In this document: piece after piece, positions 31,245 through 57,500 of the stretch
How the letters are laid out: each line of letters begins with the position of its first letter
Position numbering within the stretch: position 1 is the first letter of the stretch
Assembly (NCBI RefSeq): GCF_023159225.1
Contig: NC_063162.1
Coordinates: 86,147,438-86,211,437 of the forward strand
DNA: 64,000 bases
Reading direction: 5' to 3'
From: Perognathus longimembris pacificus
Taxonomy: Eukaryota; Chordata; Mammalia; Rodentia; Heteromyidae
Made by a program: the position numbers and the translations under genes
The notes under the pieces: generated by a model
Told to the model about the DNA's origin: nothing
The model's input: the letters and a program-made list of their open reading frames with translations, nothing else
Databases searched by the model: none

Positions 31245-32329
31245 AGGAATATAAAACTATTTATTGACCACTGTTCACCATTATTTACAATAAAGTAAAC
31301 AATATACAGTTGGGTAACATTCTGATTACTACAAAGTTGTTTCTCTGGCTTTTGTGGAACCAGTAACCCAATACTGAAAACAATTGAGCCTACATGTAAG
31401 GAATGAGTTGGGATAAAGAAAAAGCATGCAGGTCAATAATTATAAAATTCTGTCCATTCATTTAGGCCAGTAGGTCCTAAATAGTCACATCTCTAACCAG
31501 CTGATTTTACATTTCCATGAGCTGAGTGTTAGATAGCCCATGACCCAATATTCTGTAAAGGAATGCTCACTACAGAAAATTTTAGTGAAAGGAAATCAAG
31601 ATTTGTCTTTTCTCATCTGGGTGAGGGAAGCTGTTATTAGCTTAAATTTTTTCCTTTCAAGAAGTTTTGCAAAGCTATTGCATTTGCTTATCTATGGCAG
31701 AGGCAGGAGGACCTAAAGTTCGAGGCTAGCTAGCCTGGCTACCTAGGAAGTTCAAGGTGAACCTGAGCTGCCTAGAGACCCTGTCTCAAAAATCAACAGA
31801 AAACTAAAACAAGGGCCAGGGATGTAACTAAGTGATACATCATTTACCTACATATGCAAGGCTGTGGGTCTGATGCCCAACACCTCTAAACAAGCAAAAT
31901 CTCCAAAACAAAAAACTACCTATGTAAGTATTTTGTTTACACACACACAAACACAAAAAAGAAAATTCAGGATGGTCCTTCAACATAGCAGTTAAAGACA
32001 AGTTGTTCTGATTAAGTAATGACCCCAAAAAATTGCCTAATATTAAAAAAAGCCACAATCTGTTTCTGAATGCAGAGGAAATATACCATGGTATTAAACA
32101 TTCTTTTCTGATAAAGCAACTACAGAAAGCCTTTATTATATTTGTTCAAAGTAACCAGTGCTATTGAGGAAAAAAGAAAAACCTCAACTCCCCCAATACT
32201 ACTTTCCAAACCAACATGACATACTTGATTTTCATTAGAATGTAGTTATTGTTTCACACCATTAATTCAAAAACCAAGACTCGGATTTTATATATATGTA
32301 TAAATATATATAAAAAGCAATGCAAACAA
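31245..32329 (-). other. CBX3: CBX3 3' UTR
   Basis: From the TAA at 32330-32332 to the AATAAA. Contains a B1-like element (about 31690-31795) and an ID monomer (about 31815-31900), both antisense to CBX3. The TA-rich run at 32289-32312 lies just after the stop. Confidence 0.65.
31260..31265 (-). promoter_or_regulatory. CBX3: CBX3 poly(A) signal
   Basis: TTTATT on the plus strand gives AATAAA in CBX3 sense, about 1070 nt past the stop. A 3' UTR of roughly this length suits the gene. The cleavage site is probably near 31240. Confidence 0.65.
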
Positions 32330-39970
<7,641 letters not shown>

Positions 39971-39994
<24 letters not shown>

Positions 39995-40022
39995 TTTTAA
40001 TTGTAGACTTGAAGAGCTATTA
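39971..40022 (-). other. CBX3: CBX3 exon with start codon
   Basis: 52-nt exon: acceptor TTTTTCTAG, 28 nt of 5' UTR, ATG at 39992-39994, eight codons, donor GTAAGT. The start codon stands close to the acceptor as in other mammals. Confidence 0.9.
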
Positions 40023-41899
40023 CTAGAAAAATGCACGACAGTTAGAAAGTGTTCCTAATACATAAAAGATAAGTAAATACAAGTATTGTTTGGATTTCAA
40101 TCTTCAGAGAGGGATGGCACATTTCAAACGGATACAATGCAAAAGGCAGGTTTGGGTTCTGGTATAAGTCGTTAGTATTATTATACCCAAGCATATATTA
40201 TCATGGGTTCTAAATCACCTTTAGTGTATAGGAATGTTACTAGGTGATTGAGTCTTTCTATGGCCCCCGAAAGGGTCATATTTGCAACGAAAATCTTATT
40301 TTTAACAGATTTATTATTCAATTAAAACAGGCATTTCGCTTCAAAACTACAAATTCACAATTACAAAATTCAAGTCAGTAAATTCCCATGCATCCTTTTT
40401 TCTAAAGACTTCTGAATGAGTCGGAACTTTTTTCTAGGTAATTCCAACTTTATTTCTTTTCAGAAGCCGCCCCCCCTCTCAAATCAGTTAATAATGAAAA
40501 GGTCCCTCCCCCCCACCCCGCCCTCCGAAGCCTCGGGGATCTCAGGTGGATTCCAATGCCTGAAACCTCGGAGTCCTGGCGCCCGCGCGCGCGGGCCTCG
40601 TGGTCAGCGCCTCCGCGGGGAGAAACAAAGGCAGCAGCGGGGGCTCAAGGGCACTGCGCCACAGGCCCGCGCTCCCCCGCCCGCCGCGGCCACGTAGCGG
40701 AGCGCGCGCCGCAGCCGCCGTCCGGGCAGCGGGCCGCAGGCCTCCCCAAAGCAGGGCACACACCGCCCTCCCCCGGAGGCCTAACTCGCGGAGCGGAGCG
40801 AGGCAGCGGAGCGGGAGGGCCCCCCTTCCCGCCCGGGAACGGGGGAGGGGAGCGCCGGCTTTGTCTGGAAACCAGGCGGGTGTCCCCGCGGCCCTCCTCC
40901 ACCGCCACAGTACTAGGCCTTTCTCTCGGTTAACCGCCCGCGCGGCGCCAGGCCTGCCCGGGGGGGGGGGTCCCCGCTCATCCCACCATCGTCCCTGCAG
41001 CTCTCGACGCTCCACCAGGCGGGGAGCGGGGAAATCGAGGTCCCCGAGGGGTGCATGTGGCGTCTTAAACGCTACCACTGAGTCACAGAGAGCACAAATA
41101 AGAAAAAACAACAAACAAGCCACCGACTTCACCACCTCAGATGCTCTGGTCGCGATCCTGCAGCAGCAGCGTCTCCGGCCCGCGGGCTTCCAGCTCCAGT
41201 CACATCCGAGGGGAGGGGGCTGGGGCGCCGCGCCGGCCGTGGTGGGGGAGGGGTGACGCCGCCCACGCCGGGCGGCCGCGAGGGGCGTGGCGTGGCGGCG
41301 GGCGCGCGCCGGTGGGCGGGGCTCCGCCCGTTGGGAGCCCGGGCCCGCGAGGGGTGTTGGTGATTGGGGCGTTTAGCGTTGGGGCGTCGAAGCGGGTGCC
41401 TCCCTCCCCCACACCCTTCCCGCGGGAAGGGACCCCAGTGAGGAAAGACGGGAGACGAGAGCCTCGGCCAGAGACCCGAACCGAGGACTCTAGGTGTCGC
41501 AGCCGCTGCAGCGACTGGCGCCAAAACAGGACTCCGCCCACTTCCTTGGCCCTAGGCTGGAGAAAATTGAGAGTTGAGCCGTGGGGGTCGGCGGGGGCTC
41601 CAAGCGGTGCCCAGGCTCCGCGGGGCAGCGGAAACTAATTTGTTGACTAGAAGTTGCTTGGGGGGTGACGGGAAGGGGCAGAGTTTTCAACCCCCACCCC
41701 CGCCCCGGGCTGGAGAGGGATTAAGAAAGGGAAAGCGTTTTAAAGGCGGGAGAAAGAAGGGGCGGGGGATTGGATTCTCTTAAGGCGTAGCTGCTGGGAG
41801 CGCCGCCAGGGTGGCGGGGCCACTCTTCTCTACGGGCTGCGGGATTAAGCTCCACCCTACAGCGTTTCTTTCAAACTGCGCGACCGTTTCTCACCTGCC

Positions 41900-42000
41900 C
41901 TAAAGGCGGAGGCTGGACCCTATTCCTAAAGGAGTAACACGCAGGACGCGAGCTTTCCGTAATTCACTAGCACCCGTTTGCGCAAGTGACGCAAAGTACC
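41900..42000 (-). other. CBX3: Candidate CBX3 non-coding first exon
   Basis: On the minus strand GGGCAG is followed by GTGAGA at 41894-41899, a strong donor, within the island and about 1.9 kb from the ATG exon. The transcription start would be near 42000. Other donors in the island are possible, so the exon boundaries are tentative. Confidence 0.4.
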
Positions 42001-42129
42001 AGTGCCAACTGGGAGCGGAGAGGAGCACGTAGTTGGCGTAAGGAGGGCGCAGCACATTCCCGCCAGTAGCGGCGGTTAGGGCGTTTACGTAACGTCCTGA
42101 CGTAAGGGAAGACGCGTTGGTTGGGGGGA

Positions 42130-42332
42130 AGGTTCTAGAAAAGCGGCGGGCAGCGGCTCTAGCGGCAGTAGCAGCAGCGCCGGCTCCCGTGCGGAGGTAC
42201 TCTCGGCGGTGTTTCTCGAGCAGCTACAGTTCTCACTACAGCGCCAGGACGAGTCCGGTTCGTGTTCGTCCGCGGAGAGCTCTCTCATCTCGCTCGGCTG
42301 CGGGAAATCGGGCTGAAGCGACTGAGTCCGCG
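42130..42332 (+). other. HNRNPA2B1: HNRNPA2B1 5' UTR
   Basis: Contains GCGGCAGTAGCAGCAGCG, GTTTCTCGAGCAG and CTGAAGCGACTGAGTCCGCG before the ATG, a layout I recognise from the human transcript. The exact start site is not determinable by eye. Confidence 0.7.
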
Positions 42333-49631
<7,299 letters not shown>

Positions 49632-52195
49632 GCTTCTTCCTATTTTTCATGGGTAAGTAGTTTTTGAGTTTTACAATTATTATTATCATGGGAGTCCTAG
49701 GAGCAGGAGTAAAAGCTTTTTAGGATCATGTTATCTTTCCTTAAAGTCTGGTTAGATGGATAATTTCATAACCTATTTTTTTTTTACTCTTTACTTCTGT
49801 TGAAACAGGCTTCACTGTATAAATAGGAGAGGATGAGAGCCCAGAGGTAACAGAACAGCTTCAGGTTATCGAAATAACAATGTTAAGGAAACTCTTATCT
49901 CAGTCATGCATAAATATGCAGTGATATGGCAGAAGACACCAGAGCAGATGCAGAGAGCCATTTTGTGAATGGATTGGATTATTTAATAACCTTACTGTGG
50001 AGGAAGGATTGTAAAAAAAAAAAAACAAATGCCTTTGAGACAGTTTCTTAGCTTTTTAATTGTTGTTTCTTTCTAGTGGTCTTTGTAAGAGTGTAGAAGC
50101 ATTCCTTCTTTGATAATGTTAAATTTGTAAGTTTCAGGTGACATGTGAAACCTTTTTTAAGATTTTTCTCTAAAGTTTTGAAAAGCTATTAGCCAGGATC
50201 ATGGTGTAATAAGACATAACGTTTTTCCTTTAAAATTTTAAGTGCGTGTGTAGAGTTAAGAAGCTGTTGTACATTTATGATTTAATAAAATAATTCTAAA
50301 GGAAATTTGTGTAATTATAGACTTTTTATTTTAAATAAGTTAAGGAGTGGGTAGTATAATTAAGGTCCATTGCAAAGCTGTTGTTATATTTGTGTAAGAT
50401 AAATGCTGGTCAGTTATAAGTGTGTTGTCTGCAATTTCATCAGGATTAAATTATCTAGATAACTTAAGGGATATCTCTGCAAGGAGAAACACCTTTTTAG
50501 ATCTTTTAGATGCTGCTTCTTCAATGCAAGGAAAGGAAATAACCCCAGCGAGGTACTCTTCAGGGACACAGGTCTAGTACAAGAGAACTCTTGACGGCTA
50601 CTAAATTCAGCCAGTCTTAAAAAACTGTGCTGTTTCTACAAAGCTTTTACTACAGTAGTTTATAAGGATGCCAACGAAAGCTGAGGGTGTAGAGCAAAAT
50701 AGTTCTAAGCTTCAGTTAAACTCCTTTAGGTAAGATCTTATTTACTTTTCTTTCTTAATTTTCCTCCCTAAAAGATAAAACTAATACTCTTCAATGGTCT
50801 TTCATCAGTATAGTGGTTCTTATGTAGTTTAACATAGCTATGAATTGAGTTTAACAATGTGTAAACTCAAGAGATTTAATTTTATAAACCCTGTTTTCCA
50901 ATCTGTCATATACTTAAATTATTTTGGTTGTTTTCCTTTTTTTCCTTCTTTCTCCCCCCCCCCCCTCCATGAAGATTCGGGTGCTTAACATATCATTTTT
51001 TTCCCTGCTGGAATTTTAGCATTGATATGAACCATGGACAAGTATATTCTGCTGCCACAAAGACTGTAAAGTGCTTCATTTCAACAGCTGAGGCAAGCCA
51101 AGTGATCATTAATAAAGCTTTTCTTGGTTCCTTCAGTGGTGTTGGTAGTAAAATGGTAGGTAAAAGTTAGGCTGAAAGTTCAATAAATGAGACTTCCCAT
51201 CATTAACACCCTTGTGCATTCATTCACATTTCTTGGATCAAGCATTTTGAGTGAACCAGGTTTTTTTTTTATTATTATTAAAGACTTGTGCTATTTATGG
51301 TTTTAGCTTTACATGCTTATCAGGATTGAGCCTGAAAGAAGGTAGGGTAAAATTGGTCAAATATATTTGCAGATAAATCTTATATTATCTCGTACTAAAT
51401 AAATAATCGGGGTTGAAATGTAAATTTTTCCCCAGTGTACTATTCTGAACAGCTGTAGAGTGTATGCTGTAACTCATATCTGAAAACTATTCTGAGTTTT
51501 GAGTTCCTGGCTTTATTGCCTTCTTCAGGAATGTTATTCAGGGCTTATTCTACTATGTGCACCAGTGAGTCTTCTTTGATTCTAAGACCACCACTGAAGT
51601 TATTTAGGTTCTTTGGACAAACATGATAAACTTCTTCAGATACTTTTTTTTTCCTTTGGCAGGAAGGTGTCTTGCTGCAGGTAACTAATGAAGAAGTGGT
51701 CAACCACAGAGTCTTCAAGAAATAAGAAATTCTGTACCATCTGAAAGTAGTTCTTGTTGGTGCCTTCATTTAAGAAGCACTCTTTAAGAAAAGGGAAAAA
51801 TGCTTTCTGATAAAACAAACTTCATTTAGTACAGGTTCTTGATAAAATCATTACAAAATGAGTGTTGTTTGTAAAGCATAGCATCAAGTCAGCTAGAGAG
51901 ATAAATGTATCATGTTTTAAATTAGGTTTTGTGAGTAGACAGATTAAAGTTCTATTTTAAATACAAATTTTATAAAAATAAATACTTTTGTATCCAAATA
52001 ACTTGGTGTAATGTTTACACATAGTGTGAATCTTGTTCTATCAACATTCAGTTGTCTACAAGATCGCCATCCTAAATTTTAAAACAATTCTCATGAAACT
52101 GCATATCAGATTTTCCTGGAATAGTAGCAAATGAAAGAAGCATTGTGGACATTATTGGCTGTCCCTAATAAAATGCTATGTTTATGCGCAGTGTT
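49632..52195 (+). other. HNRNPA2B1: HNRNPA2B1 3' UTR with an intron and several poly(A) signals
   Basis: After the TGA, exon 11 runs 21 nt to a donor (GG then GTAAGT at 49653). A 156-bp intron follows and the next exon starts at 49809 after AACAG. Since the junction is only 21 nt past the stop it should not trigger nonsense-mediated decay. AATAAA hexamers: 50284-50289, 51111-51116, 51182-51187, 51977-51982 and 52167-52172. The distal end at about 52190 gives a length close to what I recall for human mRNA. No SINE is visible in this part. Confidence 0.7.
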
Positions 52196-54170
52196 TCAAT
52201 ACCGCTACAACTTCCTTTGCTTTAATTGGTGGCATTTTGAAACTAGATTTTAATCAGCAAGAGTGGTCTGTTAACTGGCTTTTGCAAGAGTGCTAACAGT
52301 CTGGCATACTAGCTTTCTAAATGTCGATTTTATTACAACTTACACATAGGCAACACATCTGTAGTGATGGATAGCTATCAGTATCAATGAACTGCCGGTG
52401 CTCGTATTTTAGAGTCAAGTTTAATGTGTTAGATAAGGACTTTTTTGGTCTTGGTGCATGTGAATTTGAGGAGAAAAAAACCAACGTGACTTGGTTTTAC
52501 TAGTTGTGATAGATCATAAACACATAAGTGAATAAGTATTATGAACTCAACTGTTTAAAATATCAATTGTCATTAGTTAACACTTGGTTTCAACTGGGAG
52601 TTGAAAGGTTTGTAGAGGGTCTACACAAAAGTGGAATCAAATGAGTGTTCTGAGCTCAATAGGATGCAATAGGTTATAGGTGTTTATTGCCATAGGCTGT
52701 ATTTTCCCTGTTTATTAAGCTGTCTTCGTGTACAAGTAGAAAGCTACATAATTCCATATAGTTATGCACTTGGGCAGTTTGGCACAACAATCCCCATAAC
52801 CTCGAACTACACCTGTGGGTCACCAGTTGAGAGAAATTCAAAGCTGGTGCTTGTTAACTTATTGTGGCTAATTAGAACGAGGCTGGGAAAGTGGACACCC
52901 AGGAGGGCTGGACTACCAGTGTGGTTATTTTCCAGAGAACACCAATAAAGCAAAACAACTGCCTAAACGTTACTTACAGATGGTAAAGCTGTGACCCAGA
53001 CCTGGAACTATTTTGAAACTTGGGTTGTGCAACTGTTTTGAGAAGCCTACCCTCTTCCAATAAAGCTCACATTGCAGATTTAAATATTGGGTGCCAATTG
53101 GGCTGAAAAAGTTAAATGGCAACACAGGAATACATTAGTGGGAATTTATCCTCTTCATAGCTGCCAGTGTACCACTTGGGATCACAGTATTTCAGGTTGC
53201 AAAGCGGGGTTTCAAAGAGTAACACATGGTTGTAATCCTGACAAATTTGCTTGTACATAGCCTAAGAATGATCTGAACTGGAAATACTGTCTGGCACTTT
53301 CTCCAGAAACATGCTTTGAAGGATCACGTTAGATTTTACAAAGATGGGGCTGTGACTTTGGGGAGTTAACTCAGTCCACATTACCGGATAACCAGTGTGG
53401 TCATTACAGGTCTTAACTGTTGATCTTGAGGTGTTCAGTCCTATCCCAGATAAGAGGTGCTGGTGAACTAGATACTGGGAAGGCCTTGAGAACAATGGCC
53501 TATATGCTACTTGCAAAAAGTGATTTGTCACTAGGCTGAACCAGGGGCATTTGAAGTACCTAGAAGCATTTACTGGCAACTATCTTTAGGTGCATTGGAA
53601 TACACGTTGGAAAGTATACCCAGGCTGTGAAAACACATGTGCCCCGCATCCCTCACTTTAAGCGGATTCCTATGGTGGGAATACTTTGTAGTAACTTTGG
53701 TACTACTATGTAGTATTGGTATGTTTGGATTTGCCCTCCTAGGTCATACAGGTATTTAAATTGAGTCTATTAATAGCTCTGGTTTTAAACTGATTTTCAA
53801 ATTACCTGGTTCTATTAAGTGTCTTACATAGGACTTTTCATTTCGTTTTTCTTATGGTAGATGTTTGATGAGAAATATTTTAGGTTGGTTTCCTACTGCC
53901 AAGGGACACTGGATTAATCATACACACATGAGGTTTGACTGGGTTTTTACCTTCAGGCATTAACACTTGGTAGAACCCTGTCCCCCTCCCCACAAGCACT
54001 TGATAGTTTAAAGCTTTATATTTAGCACATGTTAACATGAACCGGTGAATCTCATCACTTTGTATAAATTTGCCAGTTTGCTAGATACTTAAGTTAAATG
54101 GTAATCTAAAGACAAGCTAATTGGCTTTGAATTTCTGTATAAAAGGAAGATGTGATGTTTAACTGAAATG
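52196..54170. other. SINE-free interval between convergent genes
   Basis: Nearly 2 kb with no recognised repeat and no supported coding frame. It could contain a longer HNRNPA2B1 or NFE2L3 3' UTR. The short frames seen here (for example 53262-53579 minus) have no recognisable domain. Confidence 0.45.
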
Positions 54171-54176
54171 CAAAAT

Positions 54177-54182
54177 TTTATT
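54177..54182 (-). promoter_or_regulatory. NFE2L3: Candidate NFE2L3 poly(A) signal
   Basis: AATAAA in minus sense about 325 nt past the NFE2L3 stop. Human NFE2L3 has, as I recall, a longer 3' UTR, so this may be a proximal site. Confidence 0.45.
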
Positions 54183-54506
54183 TTCATACGAGTTTCTTCA
54201 AGTTAAATGTACAAGTTCCCCTGAAAATGTTAAGTCACAAGGAAAAGAAATAAAAGCCATTCTCCAGTGTTCGGTTTTTGGCCAACTGCTGCCAAAGTGG
54301 AAATCCATATAGGTAAGTTACCCCATTAGGGATATTTGTATAATGGGAAGTTTTAATGAAAAACATCAACTGTAACCTTAACTCAGTGATTCAAATACAA
54401 TTTCCAAGTTAGAACATCTCAGGCCTAAATTATCTTCAGTTTCAGTTCAGTGGTTTGTGATCCAAGTAATCAAGTTTCTGGACATTACACAACATGGAGT
54501 CAACCT

Positions 54507-57500
54507 TTAATGTCTCTCACTATTTCTCTTTCCCTTTTGGGCTTCCTTTTTGTGACCTGGGATCACCAGTTCTTTCGGTACAATCAAAACAGCTCCATCA
54601 TGGCTGCACTGGAGTGTGTACTGGTTTGGATTGACTGGCCTACCGTGGTCATCTCTTAACCTACTAAAAACATCATGGTAAAGATCTTGTAGTTTCTGTT
54701 TCATTATGTCAATAGCTTTGTTGCATTGAGTCCTCTCTCTTTTAAGGGTTTCCTTCTTTGCTTGTAAGTTACTTACATCATCTTCTAGATTCAAAATTAT
54801 GTCCAGTTTGCGTTTACGGCAGTTTTGAGCAGCAACTTTGTTTTTTCCTCTTCGTCTGATATCACGGATGAGTGAGACTTGTAAGTCAGTGAGGTAGTGC
54901 CTGCTTAACATACTGTTGAAAGAGTCAACTGGCATTCGGACAATTTCATCCACAGAGAAAGGAATATGCAGAGCTTTAGCACGTCTTTCATCACGGCTAA
55001 GATTTCTACCTTTGTTGTCGAGGTATCTACTCTCTTTGGGTGACTTCCCACACCATGAGAAAGATTCAGACATGGGTTCTGGTGCAGTTGGCTGTAAGTG
55101 GTAAGTATGGTTATGAAGTATGTGTTCATTCCTGTGATCCATGTGACGACGTTTACTGGGTTCTGGGTAGCAGCCCCCTACTGCTCCTAAATCTTGAAAT
55201 TCAAGGTCACTACTATAACCTGTAGCACCTTCATATGTAGAGTGAGAAGAATTGGACTTGGTAATACATGTGCTATTGTGACTTGAGTTTAATGAAAGAC
55301 CAGAATCAGAATCTGGTTCTTCACAAAGCTGAGAAACTTCAAGTGGATCAAAACCTGTGGCCAACGACATTGAGTTTATCTCAGCTAATACATTTTCATC
55401 AAGGTCATAAAGGAGATCTTGGCTTGTTAGATTCCTCATTTGATTGTCAGCAAGTGGGAAAAGTCCTGTAAAGTTACTTCCAGAAAGGGTTTGCTCAGGA
55501 TTGGTATGAGAATTTAACTGGAGAAATGATTCTGGTGCCTGTGATGTCCTTGCTACATTTCTTATAAATGTGTTGTTGGAACATAGCAACATAGCTTCGT
55601 GGAGATTCACATCATGACTTACAGCCTGGCTAAAATTTACATTATGATCATAGCCTGAAGAATTCATACCATCACTATTATTGCCTGGTAAAGGTGGGAT
55701 ATCCAATGAGATTTCCTGAAAAAAAAAAAAAGGGAGAAAGATATACAAAACATATACTTTAATAGTTAGATACCTTTTCTTACTGTCAATTCTGCTACAC
55801 TAAGGGATGTGGTGTGGTATCAGCTAAAATACATAGTAATGTGATGCAATGCAAATAGCCTGTATTGGGGGAGGAACGAACGGAAATTTAAGGAAATTAG
55901 GCTACTAAAAATTGATCTTGGGTATTAAATCAATATGCATCTCTTCATCCTTGAAGGTAATAGTGAAAAGCTCTCTGTAGGGGGAAGAGTTTCTACAAAA
56001 ACAACTCACCAGGCATTATCTTACAGTAGCTACTCAGGAAGCTGAGATCTGAGGATCGCACTTCAAAGCCAGCCTGGGCAGGAAAGCCCATGAGATTCTA
56101 ACCACCAGAAAACAGGAAGTGGCCTGGTGGTTCCAAGTTGTAGAGAGCTAGCCATGACTTGAGCTTAAGGATAGTGCCCAGACCCAGAGTTCAAGTCCAG
56201 AGAACAATAAAAAAAATCTGGCCACGTGCTGGTCGCTCACGCTTGTAATCCTAGTTACTGAGGAAGCTGAGGATCACTGTTCAAGGCCAGCTGGGTCAGG
56301 ACAGTCTCAGAAACATCTCCAGTTAAGCACCAGAAAATTGGTACAGTGCTAGGCTTGAGCAAAAGAGCACGGGGAGAATACTCAGGCCCTGAGTTCAAGC
56401 CCCACACCTGTTGGGTGGTGGGGGAGTAATCCAAAGCCTTGGGCTGGTGTCAGTGGCTCCAGGAGGCTAAGATCCAGAGAATCAAAGCTTAAAGCCAGCC
56501 TGGGTAGAGAAATCCCATCACTGAATCTCCCAACAAAACACTGGGCTGGAGGTATGTCCCAAGTAGTAGGGGAAAAATGAGCAAATAAGCCTAAGTGGGA
56601 CGCTGAATTTAAACTTGGAATGTGGGCTGAGTGGGGAAACATTGGCTCCCTTAATTAGCTTCCTGATCTAACAAGCACAGGGACCTGAGTTTAGTCCCTG
56701 ATACTGTCACAAAATTAAAGTGCTGCTTAATAACGTTTTGTGATGCTTTGAGGTTAAGGTGCTATACCATCCAAATAAAGGGTTCCATATAAGTACAGTA
56801 CAGATTTGTTCCAGTTACCTCCAGGGAATAATCGGCCTGTGATGAAAGCAGATGAAAAAAGTCTTCCAGAGAGAAAGATGTATCTGTCCAGTTTAGATGT
56901 CTCTGTAGAAAAATGGCTGCAGTTATTTTCAGTGTGTGCATGCTGGTACTGGGGCTCGAACTCGGCCTCTTGGATGCTTCCTTCGATTTTTTGCTCTACC
57001 ACTTGACCCACAGTTCTATTTCTGGCTTTTTTTTTTTTGCTGGTTAGAGATGAATCTCACGCAGTTCCCTGCATAGACTAGCTTCAAATCCCAATACTGA
57101 GTTGCCTCCTGAGAAGCTAGGATTGATTACAGGTTAAGCAAATGACACATTGCTAGGCTTAATTCTGTAAAGGACAACTAATTCTTTTATTCCCCTGCTG
57201 AAATCCCCTTTCCTCTGTCAGGAATTTTACATTCTTATTTCTCTTATTTCCATTTTTTGTTGTTGTTGTTAAACAGTCCTCCAAACTTCTTGGCCCTTTT
57301 TGGGGGTGGCACCTTACTTTGCTTCTCATAGACTACTGTCCTAGTTGGTTATGAAATTATTTGTAATTACTCGTCTTTACCAATTTACTGCTTCATTTCC
57401 TGCCTTTAGAATTTGTCTTGTTGAAATAACAATCAGACTTTGTTCTGTGAGTTTGTGCTATGAATTTTAAATTTAACACTTTTTAGATTTTATAATTTTT

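Noticed and set aside
40542..41638. Several long overlapping frames on both strands (up to about 218 codons) in the CpG island
   Set aside because: High GC lowers stop frequency; the translations are low-complexity Arg/Pro/Ala/Gly with no domain and lie in promoter/5' UTR sequence.
55716..55748. Methionine at 55748 as an NFE2L3 start
   Set aside because: The first 11 residues come from the polypyrimidine tract of the intron; the exon starts at 55715 after CAG.
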